22,801 nt of DNA from an uncultured Collinsella sp. (GCA_947001705.1 CAMQHT010000038.1:1-22801), one strand, 5' to 3'. Shown: positions 1-5,641, counted from the stretch's first letter. A program made the numbers and translations. Notes: generated by a model not told the origin, from the sequence alone.

Positions 1-2
1 AA

Positions 3-68
3 AAGATCAAGTCGTCCTCGCAGACGCTCAAGCAGGAATACCTCGATACATACGAAGGAGGTGAATGA
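3..68 (+). CDS. C-terminal end of an unidentified protein (partial)
   Basis: This frame is open from the window edge and ends at TGA 66-68. Its last residues read SSSQTLKQEYLDTYEGGE, the most protein-like of the three forward frames. The stop lies one base before the ATG of the next gene (70), and that gene's ribosome binding site lies inside this coding end, so the two are probably translationally coupled. Too little remains to name a family. Confidence 0.45.
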   Translation, partial: KIKSSSQTLKQEYLDTYEGGE

Positions 69-69
69 C

Positions 70-498
70 ATGATAGGCAAGAGCTATGCAAAGATAGCGA
101 TTGTTGGCTCTGTACTTTGTCTTGCAATGGTTCTATGTGCATCATTTGCGAGGTATAGGTCCGAGCAATCGTTTATCGATGGCGCTGAGAACGGTTTTGG
201 CATAGACGGGATGTATGTCAACGATGGCGCGACCAGGCCGTCTATGGCGATTCTTGCAGGCGAAGACATGGAATGGCAAATCTGTAATGGCGATGGCTCT
301 TGTCTGAGTGGTCGTTTGGCCGCAACGAGCGATCCGAATTTGTTCGATCTTCTCGACGATGATGGAGCGGATTGCGGTTCTGTTCACCTTTCATATGCAT
401 CGCGAGACGGGATGGACGGCATTCTCTACGTCTCCCACGAAACTGGCGATTTCAAGATGCGCAGGACTAACCGGGTGCCGGCTTTTATCGAGGAGTGA
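70..498 (+). CDS. hypothetical membrane-anchored or secreted small protein
   Basis: This is a 142-residue protein. I chose ATG 70 over the in-frame GTG at 61 because AGGAGGTG (56-63) sits at ideal distance from ATG 70 and the GTG overlaps it. Residues ~6-24 (AKIAIVGSVLCLAMVLCAS) form one hydrophobic segment after a short basic start, which fits an uncleaved signal anchor or signal peptide. The rest is acidic and polar with Cys residues (ICNGDGSC, DDGADCG) that could form disulfides outside the cell. It follows the upstream partial gene with one base between them. I do not recognise the family. A pilus or secretion accessory role is conceivable because a Flp-like pilin lies 3.6 kb away, but nothing in the sequence shows it. 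Confidence 0.6.
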   Translation: MIGKSYAKIAIVGSVLCLAMVLCASFARYRSEQSFIDGAENGFGIDGMYVNDGATRPSMAILAGEDMEWQICNGDGSCLSGRLAATSDPNLFDLLDDDGADCGSVHLSYASRDGMDGILYVSHETGDFKMRRTNRVPAFIEE

Positions 499-503
499 GA
501 GTT

Positions 504-532
504 CCCGGCGGCCTGCCGATCAGGCCGCCGGG
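504..532. repeat. perfect hairpin, 12-bp stem, 5-nt loop
   Basis: CCCGGCGGCCTG (504-515) pairs perfectly with CAGGCCGCCGGG (521-532) around CCGAT. It begins six bases after the stop of the 70-498 gene, where a terminator would be expected, but no T-run follows on the plus strand. It is either a stem-loop that ends or stabilises that transcript, or a structural palindrome. Confidence 0.75.
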
Positions 533-541
533 CTATCGAGC

Positions 542-577
542 CCCGCATTCATCCGTACACGCACGGATGAATGCGGG
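542..577. repeat. perfect hairpin, 15-bp stem, 6-nt loop
   Basis: CCCGCATTCATCCGT (542-556) is exactly repeated in inverse at 563-577 around ACACGC. It starts nine bases after the previous hairpin and shares no sequence with it. No T-run follows. Such a long perfect stem outside a gene suggests a real structural element or a remnant of mobile DNA. Confidence 0.75.
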
Positions 578-600
578 AAGTGTCCGGATAAAGTTGATAA

Positions 601-936
601 TCAAGGAAACAAAGCCGTTCTGCCTGGGACGGCTTTGGCCTGGACTTTAACTACAACATCGCAATCGACACTTATCAGCTCGCGCAACGCGCATGGCCAA
701 ATCTCGGACGCTGGTGCATGGAGGACCTTCGAGATTTACTGGACATCCAAAACGACGACGCACACCGCGTGCTCGCCGACAGCGAAGACGAGATGGCTGT
801 CTACAATGCGATCAGAAACGGTGTGAAGTCCGGAGAGCTTTCTGTGGAACCGCCGCGCCGTCGCGCGAGCCGACCGGGCAACCCGGGCAATCTGGTCCCG
901 GCTCTCCCGGTCGTATTCCTACGATATCGCCCCTAG
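601..936 (+). pseudogene. remnant of a DnaQ-like 3'-5' exonuclease (DEDDh type)
   Basis: The plus frame is open from 601 to TAG 934-936. Between about 640 and 840 it reads like the C-terminal half of an exonuclease domain: IDTYQLAQRAWPN, then EDLRDLLDIQNDDAHRVLADSEDEM written here only in part, followed by AVYNAI. The order 'DT..LA...P', 'L..L...L.I', 'aHR.l.D' matches the region after ExoII plus the ExoIII His-x4-Asp motif (HRVLAD). The N-terminal ExoI DxE part is absent: stops lie at 589-600 just upstream and a hairpin sits at the joint. After residue ~80 the sequence becomes Pro/Arg/Gly-rich and no longer looks like the family. No good RBS or start precedes it. I read it as a truncated dead copy; the first in-frame Met is at 718. 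Confidence 0.6.
610..637 (-). terminator. possible minus-strand terminator
   Basis: CAAAGCCGT (610-618) pairs with ACGGCTTTG (629-637). On the minus strand the stem is followed by TTTCCTTG, a modest T-rich tail. It could end transcription of the minus-strand gene at 949-1188, about 310 bases upstream in that direction. It overlaps the start of the exonuclease remnant read on the plus strand, so it may mark a recombination joint. Confidence 0.4.
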
Positions 937-948
937 ATCACCAATGTG

Positions 949-1188
949 TCAGATAAAGAATGAGGCAATGGCTATGATCACGCCTACGGCAGATGCAACG
1001 ACTGCGCCTTTTTTCCTCTCCTTTAGTCCGACGAATAGGGTTGCCGTAAAGTAAAGGGCGGAAATGCAGTCTATGGCAAGCGAAACGAGTTCCTTGGGCG
1101 GTTTCAGCAAGAGGTCGCTAGCAAAGAGTAATGCAAGCAGGGCAAAGCCGATTGTGGTCAAGTATCTCGATTGATTTTGCGACAGCAT
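949..1188 (-). CDS. hypothetical small three-helix membrane protein
   Basis: This 79-residue protein consists almost entirely of three hydrophobic segments: ~10-28 (TIGFALLALLFASDLLL), ~36-54 (VSLAIDCISALYFTATLFV) and ~61-79 (GAVVASAVGVIIAIASFFI), with a basic loop LKERKKG between the second and third. The start ATG 1186-1188 has AAAGGCGG a few bases upstream. It lies 12 bases downstream of the last stop of the disrupted secreted-peptide gene, so the two probably formed one transcription unit. Small membrane proteins next to secreted peptides are often immunity or export helpers, but that is inference from position only. Family unknown. Confidence 0.55.
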   Translation of the reverse strand: MLSQNQSRYLTTIGFALLALLFASDLLLKPPKELVSLAIDCISALYFTATLFVGLKERKKGAVVASAVGVIIAIASFFI

Positions 1189-1200
1189 GGCAACCGCCTT

Positions 1201-1607
1201 TTAGAACATGCAAGTGAAAAGTCGGCACGATGTCATTGCGGTTGCAAAAAAGCCGCCGCTAGGACCGGTTGTCACGAGACCGGCGATAACTTCAGCGGTG
1301 CCAGCAAGCTAGAGATCGCGCAGGCAAGCCTCCTCCTTCGTGTTCAGCGTGACCTTGTGAGGGACGGTGCGGTTATTTGCAGATCCGTGAGAATCGCACC
1401 ACGCCTTGGAATATGAATCCGTGCAGCGCCCGCGCTCAAAAAAAGGGATATATCGTACTTTTCGTCGTAGTTGTCTCCGACGTAGATCTCGCTGCTCTCG
1501 GCGGGAGATCCCTCGTCGGCATGGGCTGCCGCAACGGGCACAAATGGTGTCATGACAAGGGAGAGGCAAAGAGCTGCTGAGACGATGGAGGGCAGGCATT
1601 TCTTCAT
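1201..1607 (-). pseudogene. small secreted Cys-containing peptide or protein, reading frame disrupted
   Basis: The start is strong: AAGGAG precedes ATG 1605-1607, followed by a clear Sec signal peptide (MKKCLPSIVSAALCLSLVMT, then PFVPVAAAHAD) with likely cleavage after AHA. The uninterrupted frame gives 87 residues ending at 1344, but its second half is unlike normal protein. A T7 run on the minus strand (complement of 1438-1444) separates it from a neighbouring frame that reads more naturally (RCTDSYSKAWCDSHGSANNR, then TVPHKVTLNTKEEACLRDL). One extra T would join them. That frame has TAG at 1309-1311 and then continues open to TAA 1201-1203 as LAGTAEVIAGLVTTGPSGG and FFATAMTSCRLFTCMF. So the gene appears to carry one frameshift and one in-frame stop. 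It may be a former bacteriocin-like secreted peptide; the family is not identified. Confidence 0.45.
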
Positions 1608-1636
1608 GGCTGGCTCCTTAATCTGGCCTTTGATAG

Positions 1637-2075
1637 TTACTTGATGTCGCCTCCTTCCGCTTTATATCCGTTGTATTTGGCGTATTTCTTTAATAAGGCA
1701 AGAGGTTCTTCCTCTCCTTCGGATAAGCCGATGATGTTTCCTTGATCATCCAGTATGAATACGGACGGAATATGCTCAAGTTCATATTCGTCATACACGG
1801 TATTATCTTAATCTATGTATATGGGAAAGTCTCCTTCATGGACCGAGGCTTCGTTTTGAAACGGGATACCGCTTCGATTCGTTCCGGACGCGGATGTGGA
1901 CGTAACTGGTCTCGGTGCCAAGTGCGATTTCAGTGACGTATATGACTAAACGGGAATGTTTGAGCAGTGCCGGAGTCTTCATCTGGATTGTTCCGACTGA
2001 AACGTCAGCCCGAATACACTGCATGGCAACTCCAACAAGAATGCCCCCGGCGTAATCCTTCCCAAGGCACGGCAA
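1637..2075 (-). pseudogene. remnant of a thioredoxin-fold (TlpA/redoxin-like) protein
   Basis: The minus frame ending at TAA 1637-1639 reads DNTVYDEYELEHIPSVFILD followed by DQGNIIGLSEGEEEPLALLK. This is the typical C-terminal half of a thioredoxin-like domain: the cis-Pro 'IPSVFILDDQG' strand-turn-strand, then the last helix. A TAA at 1808-1810 interrupts it directly after DFPIYID in the same frame, so it cannot be made whole. Further upstream (about 1836-2075) a different frame gives a 79-residue open stretch (LVIYVTEIALGTETSYVHIR) that could be the former N-terminal half after a frameshift; I could not place a CxxC motif. No intact start with RBS is convincing. It lies just upstream of the secreted peptide gene on the same strand, suggesting a redox helper for that peptide's disulfides (inference). 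Confidence 0.5.
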
Positions 2076-2099
2076 TAGCCAAGTTCAAGTGAACGCATA

Positions 2100-2131
2100 A
2101 AGGTGGCTCCCGATGGTTCGGAAGCCACCTT
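2100..2131 (-). terminator. terminator-like stem-loop after the zinc-ribbon/DUF6273 gene
   Basis: AAGGTGGCT (2100-2108) pairs with AGCCACCTT (2123-2131), with further GG/CC pairing towards the loop. It begins about 30 bases downstream of the TAG stop at 2161 in the minus direction. The tail on the minus strand is short (TTTAT), so it is a plausible but not ideal intrinsic terminator. Confidence 0.6.
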
Positions 2132-2160
2132 CACAATTTAACCGATGGAAAAATCGATTG

Positions 2161-3579
2161 CTAATTCAATTTGACCCAGATGGCTGGGCGAACTCCGAGA
2201 GTCGAATCCTGCGTGCTGCCGAGGTCGCCGCAGGAGATGCCACCTTCTTCGTCAATGTAACTAGTCAAGGGTTGACTGGCGTAGTAGGCCCCATATGAAT
2301 CGTCTTCGCATTTCTCTATATCGGAAGCCCACCATGCCTCGGGGACGTCCGTGCCGGCTAGAGTCGCGTACATATTATCCTCGCTAAGGTAATCGCTCCA
2401 GGAGTCTAGAATCGTTACGTCGCCTGCTAAAATCCCGCGCTCGGCATCGTTGAAGGCGTATTCTTTGAAGGGTCCGTTCAGATACCTATACAGCGAGCTT
2501 GACTTGAAGTCCCATACGTCTCCATTCTCGCTGAATTCCATCTCATCGATGCAATGCTCGGTCATGAGGAGAGCCCTGTCGCCCTCCTTGTGGAGGACTA
2601 TCCATTCAATCGGTTGGCCCTCGATATCCTTTCCTGTATAAGCCGAGAGCTCGCCCGAATATGTTCCCAGTTCGACGGTCTGCTCAATCGCGACGCTTTC
2701 GATTTTCTCCTGCTCCGCCTTCATGTCCGCCCTTGCTTCGAGCATGGACGGCAGGGGCGAGATGGCGACCATGACGGCAAGCAGGACGATGCCCGCGACA
2801 GCCGCGACGGCTATTTTCTTCCTCCTTTTGGAGAGGTTCGCAATCTTCGCGCCGGCCTCTCTTGCCTTCTCGCCCGAGTCCCCGTATCCCTGCTCGGCCA
2901 GCCTCTCGAGGCTTTCCTTTGCGGCCTCAGCTTCCTTCCTGTTGCCCTTCTCGAGTATCGCGACGCTCGTCTTGTAGACCCTGTCCCTTCTGGATTCATC
3001 CAGGAACGCGGCATCTTCCAGATCCGCCAGTTTCTCGCGCACGGCGCCGCAGTTCCAGCAGGTTCCGCGCTTGAGGTTCACCGCCCCGCAGCCGCACTGC
3101 CACCATCCCTCGTGCTCGGAATGGACACCCGAGCATTTGCAGGCATCGGCGCCCATCTCGGAGAGCAGGACATCGCGTTCCGACTCCTCGATTCCGTTGA
3201 GCGCGAGTGGCGCGGGGTTATCGATGTCGACCGGGTCGTCGAAGGACGTCTCGCAGTCCGCTCGGGTCACAACGGCACGCGAGCCGGTGATAACAGACAG
3301 CTTGATTCTCACCGCCTTGGGCCTGAGCACCTCGCCGGCGGGCAGGTCGGCATCTAGGAGCGAGAAGTCGACGTTCTCCGTCTCCCCTCCCTCGCCCTCG
3401 AGCCCGACCGTGAACTCTATGCGGCTGATGGGTTTCGTCGATACGTTGACGATCTTTGTCTGGAGGAAGCAAGCTCCCGTCTCGGTGTCCCTGGAGACCT
3501 GGACGGCCAGTACCCTGACGGGGCAGAGTTCCTGCCAGGAGGGGTTGGCGTCGCGGTAGACGATCTTGTACTTTGACAT
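2161..3579 (-). CDS. membrane-anchored zinc-ribbon protein with C-terminal DUF6273 domain
   Basis: This 472-residue protein has a clear domain order. Residues 1-125 look like a beta-rich, Ig-like domain (VQVSRDTETGACFLQTKIVN). A zinc ribbon follows at ~159-178 with CxC and CxxC pairs (C162, C164, C174, C177; WWQCGCGAVN then CWNCG). A charged helical stretch (~195-255) leads to one transmembrane helix at ~256-274 after KRRKK. The C-terminal ~170 residues match DUF6273: WIVLHKEGDRALLMTEHCID, SSLYRYLNG, and the characteristic ending LGVRPAIWVKLN. By the positive-inside rule the zinc ribbon is cytoplasmic and DUF6273 outside. The start is ATG 3577-3579 with GAGGTG upstream; the preceding small membrane gene ends two bases earlier. 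Function unknown. The layout suggests cytoplasmic sensing joined to an exposed domain, but this is inference. Confidence 0.8.
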   Translation of the reverse strand: MSKYKIVYRDANPSWQELCPVRVLAVQVSRDTETGACFLQTKIVNVSTKPISRIEFTVGLEGEGGETENVDFSLLDADLPAGEVLRPKAVRIKLSVITGSRAVVTRADCETSFDDPVDIDNPAPLALNGIEESERDVLLSEMGADACKCSGVHSEHEGWWQCGCGAVNLKRGTCWNCGAVREKLADLEDAAFLDESRRDRVYKTSVAILEKGNRKEAEAAKESLERLAEQGYGDSGEKAREAGAKIANLSKRRKKIAVAAVAGIVLLAVMVAISPLPSMLEARADMKAEQEKIESVAIEQTVELGTYSGELSAYTGKDIEGQPIEWIVLHKEGDRALLMTEHCIDEMEFSENGDVWDFKSSSLYRYLNGPFKEYAFNDAERGILAGDVTILDSWSDYLSEDNMYATLAGTDVPEAWWASDIEKCEDDSYGAYYASQPLTSYIDEEGGISCGDLGSTQDSTLGVRPAIWVKLN

Positions 3580-3581
3580 GT

Positions 3582-3830
3582 CTACACCTCGGGCAGGGCG
3601 TCTTCATCCGTTTTTGCGCTGGGCGCCGGCGCAGCTCGGTCTGGCAGTGCGCAGACGATCAGGCCGACCATGAGCGCCGTGCCGAAAAGGCCGATGAACC
3701 AGAGGATTCCCGCGTCATTGGTGTAATGCCCCTTGGCCCTGGCAATCTTAACGAGCTCCGCCACGCCGCAGATGTTGGCGGCGATCGCCAGGAGAGGCAG
3801 GAAGAAGATTATCAGCTCCATAGTTCTCAT
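3582..3830 (-). CDS. hypothetical two-helix membrane protein
   Basis: This protein is 82 residues long. I chose ATG 3828-3830 because AAAGGA stands six bases before it; an in-frame GTG at 3866 would add 12 residues without a better RBS. Hydrophobic segments are ~4-23 (MELIIFFLPLLAIAANICGV) and ~40-60 (GILWFIGLFGTALMVGLIVC), followed by a polar C-terminal tail. It ends two bases before the zinc-ribbon/DUF6273 gene, so the pair is almost certainly cotranscribed and may act together. It is divergent from the pilin-like gene at 4077. The family is not recognised. Confidence 0.65.
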   Translation of the reverse strand: MRTMELIIFFLPLLAIAANICGVAELVKIARAKGHYTNDAGILWFIGLFGTALMVGLIVCALPDRAAPAPSAKTDEDALPEV

Positions 3831-3916
3831 TTTCGGTCCTTTCTTTTCGGCCGCCAGCTTCGACACCGGCGGTCATCCGTCACTTCCGATAACACCAATT
3901 CTACTGTCCTCACCTG

Positions 3917-3940
3917 CGAATTTGTTGAGCAACAAATTCG
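3917..3940. promoter_or_regulatory. perfect palindrome in the divergent intergenic region
   Basis: CGAATTTGTT (3917-3926) is exactly inverted as AACAAATTCG (3931-3940) around GAGC. It is AT-rich compared with its surroundings and lies between the divergent starts at 3830 and 4077. That is the expected place for an operator shared by both promoters. I could not assign confident -35/-10 boxes for either gene. Confidence 0.45.
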
Positions 3941-4076
3941 ATTGAGTGAGCGGTTGATTGCGCCGCGAAGGCGTTTAGTTAATTACGTTTGCCGCTGCGG
4001 CAAGACCGATGCAGAAATCTGAAATAGCCCTACGCTCGGCGATGTATCTACAAACCCTGAGCGAAGGGAGCCGCAA

Positions 4077-5030
4077 ATGCATGCAGCGGCAATTAACCTT
4101 CGGGGGGGGGTATCTCCTAGGAGAACCCGCCTCCAAGGCCAATCTATCATCGAGTACGTCCTGATCATCGCCATCATCGGCCTGGTGATCGTGTTCGCGG
4201 GACCCGGCGTGGCGGGGGCCATCCGCAACCAGTTCAACCTGGTCGGCAACACGGTGAGCAATGGGACGACCGGCGGGGTCGAGGGCGGCGCAACCGGCGG
4301 CGGCTCTGCGGGAGCCGATTCCGCGACCGTCCAGGCGGCTGTCGCCAAGGACGCGAAGGACTGGACGCTCGACGAGCAGGAGGCCGTGGCCGAGGACATC
4401 GCCGCCAAGGGCGAGGCGTCGCCGGCGTACGCAAAGGCGAAGGCCGCGATGGACGCGGGGACGAAGTTCTCGATGAAGTTGACGAACGGCAAGACGCTCG
4501 AGTATCGCATCATCGGTATCAACCACGATGACCTCGGGGACGGCTCCGGTAAGGCTGGGCTCACGTTCGAGGTAACCAACACTGCCATGGACGAGCAGCG
4601 AATGAACGCCACGAGCACCAATGCCGGCGGCTGGGAGAAATCGGAGATCCGCGGCCGCCTCAATTCCGGTGACCTCTGGTCGCTCCTACCGATCGAACTC
4701 CAGTCCAAGGCGAAGGCCGTCACGAAGATGACCGATAACAAGGGTGGTGGCAGTGCCAGCGCCCCATCGGCCACGACCGATAAAGTCTTCCTGCTCTCGA
4801 TGACCGAGATCTACGGAGACCGCCAGACCGACGGTACCCAGTACGAGTACTACAAATCCAAGGGCGTGACGTACTCGAACCATTCAGGGGTGTCGTCGAG
4901 CTTTTATCACTGGACGCGCTCCGTGGATCCGAGCGGCTCCGCGTACTTCCGCTGTATCTATAGCAACGGTAACTATAACGACTACGGCGCGACGCACTCG
5001 TATTGCATATGCCTCGCCTGGTGTTTTTAA
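4077..5030 (+). CDS. Flp-type (type IVb) pilin domain fused to DUF6273
   Basis: This 317-residue protein starts at ATG 4077 after AAGGGAG. Residues 1-21 form a basic leader (RRTRLQG), then comes a prepilin-peptidase type site: G21, then QSIIEYVLIIAIIGLVIV, with the conserved Glu at +5 (E26) and a hydrophobic helix to ~45. This is the N-terminus of a Flp/Tad pilin. Ordinary Flp pilins are about 50-70 residues, whereas here a Gly/Thr/Ser linker (~63-83) leads to a long exported domain. Residues ~128-317 match DUF6273 (FSMKLTNGKTLEYRIIGI; GGWEKSEIRGRLN; TTDKVFLLSMTEIYG; YHWTRSVDPSGSAYFR). The last ~45 residues are rich in Tyr, Asn, Ser, Gly and Cys and end CLAWCF rather than the usual GVRPA. A G9 tract spans codons 9-12. 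The likely role is a surface-displayed pilus subunit or adhesin; no Tad assembly genes are in view. Confidence 0.8.
   Translation: MHAAAINLRGGVSPRRTRLQGQSIIEYVLIIAIIGLVIVFAGPGVAGAIRNQFNLVGNTVSNGTTGGVEGGATGGGSAGADSATVQAAVAKDAKDWTLDEQEAVAEDIAAKGEASPAYAKAKAAMDAGTKFSMKLTNGKTLEYRIIGINHDDLGDGSGKAGLTFEVTNTAMDEQRMNATSTNAGGWEKSEIRGRLNSGDLWSLLPIELQSKAKAVTKMTDNKGGGSASAPSATTDKVFLLSMTEIYGDRQTDGTQYEYYKSKGVTYSNHSGVSSSFYHWTRSVDPSGSAYFRCIYSNGNYNDYGATHSYCICLAWCF
4102..4110 (+). repeat. G9 homopolymer inside the pilin leader (possible phase-variation tract)
   Basis: Nine consecutive G form codons 9-12 of the pilin gene (R-G-G-V). In the present length the frame continues into the pilin. One added G meets TAG within three codons after the tract. 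One lost G reaches TGA about 18 codons later. Either way translation ends before the mature pilin. A sequencing length error is the alternative explanation. Confidence 0.7.
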
Positions 5031-5032
5031 CC

Positions 5033-5063
5033 TGTCTTCTAGCTTGTCTTCTAGTTTGTCTAG
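5033..5063 (+). repeat. short tandem repeat after the pilin stop codon
   Basis: TGTCTTCTAG occurs at 5033-5042 and again at 5045-5054, followed by the partial unit TGTCTAG at 5057-5063, giving a 12-bp period. It starts two bases after the stop codon and leads into the terminator. Confidence 0.7.
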
Positions 5064-5065
5064 TG

Positions 5066-5100
5066 AAAGGCCCGTGCAATCCTGCGCGGGCCTTTCTTTT
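5066..5100 (+). terminator. intrinsic terminator of the pilin gene
   Basis: AAAGGCCCGTGC (5066-5077) pairs with GCGCGGGCCTTT (5083-5094; one G-T pair) around AATCC/T and runs into TCTTTT. It is a strong, standard Rho-independent terminator placed 36 bases after the stop. Confidence 0.9.
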
Positions 5101-5520
5101 GGCGATTACTTGAACAATTTGAGGTTCATGGTACAAAGGTAGTCGGTTCGAGGAAAAAGGGGTCGTACTGCGCCTCTCAGAGCGCCTGCCGCACTTCACC
5201 TCTATTACCTCTGCGGCGCCCTCGTATAGGGCCCATCCCGCTTGCCGTTTCGTTGCAACCGCTCACTTGTCCACCGGTCAAGTGAACTACTGGAATAAAT
5301 ACAGCGACACGCTTGTCCGTTACAGTCGCTATATCTGTGTAAATCGCCGCGATAAATACAGCCCGTACTCGGCTGTATACCAGCTACGCGTATGTAGATT
5401 CATATCGCGTTAATAAATCGGCTCAAGCGCGTGCAAAACGCGCAAGTAGCCGCAAAAGGCGAATATCGCGTAGGTAGATTTTTAGCACCCTGTTGCTTAA
5501 TCAAAATTAAGCAATTGCTT
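5101..5520. repeat. non-coding region with many short direct and inverted repeats beside tRNA-Pro
   Basis: No gene is seen here. Direct repeats are ATAAATACAGC (5295-5305 and 5352-5362), CGCGTATGTAGATT (5387-5400) against CGCGTAGGTAGATT (5467-5480), and ATATCGCGT (5402-5410 and 5463-5471). Inverted repeats are TCACTTG/CAAGTGA (5263-5285), AGCGAC/GTCGCT (5303-5330), ATACAGCC/GGCTGTAT (5356-5378), and TTGCTTAAT/ATTAAGCAA (5493-5514), after which TTGCTTAA appears again at 5515-5522. Interlocked short repeats next to a tRNA 3' end resemble integrase arm sites or iterons, but this is inference. The base composition is lower in GC than the flanking housekeeping DNA. Confidence 0.6.
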
Positions 5521-5555
5521 AAAACAAAAAAGGTCAGGTACTAGGTGCCTGACCT
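5521..5555 (-). terminator. intrinsic terminator of tRNA-Pro and the upstream operon
   Basis: On the minus strand AGGTCAGG...CCTGACCT (5531-5555) forms an 8-bp perfect stem with additional pairing inside, followed by TTTTTTGTTTT (complement of 5521-5530). It lies about ten bases after the tRNA 3' end. Very strong terminator. Confidence 0.92.
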
Positions 5556-5564
5556 GCAAACTTC

Positions 5565-5641
<77 letters not shown>

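Noticed and set aside
1201..1607. Lactococcin 972-type bacteriocin
   Set aside because: A signal peptide and a YS...W...H stretch are suggestive, but the family's N-terminal Gly/Trp pattern and the His-Ser-Ser-Val core are not present, and the usual ABC transporter partner is missing.
2554..3357. Plus-strand open frame of 267 codons opposite the zinc-ribbon/DUF6273 gene
   Set aside because: The minus-strand protein has recognisable zinc ribbon, TM helix and DUF6273; the plus frame has no RBS or motifs.
4720..5199. Minus-strand open frame of 159 codons over the pilin end
   Set aside because: Arg/Ser-rich shadow that crosses the pilin terminator; no RBS or family resemblance.
5286..5485. CRISPR array
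   Set aside because: Repeats are only 9-14 bp, irregularly spaced and imperfect, and no cas genes are present.
5101..5530. DGR template repeat for the pilin tail
   Set aside because: No stretch resembling 4880-5030 with adenine substitutions is present here, and no reverse transcriptase frame exists in the window.
1..5560. Insertion sequence or integrase explaining the decay
   Set aside because: I searched all frames for DDE, HUH, serine and tyrosine recombinase motifs and saw none; the hairpins lack flanking target duplications.
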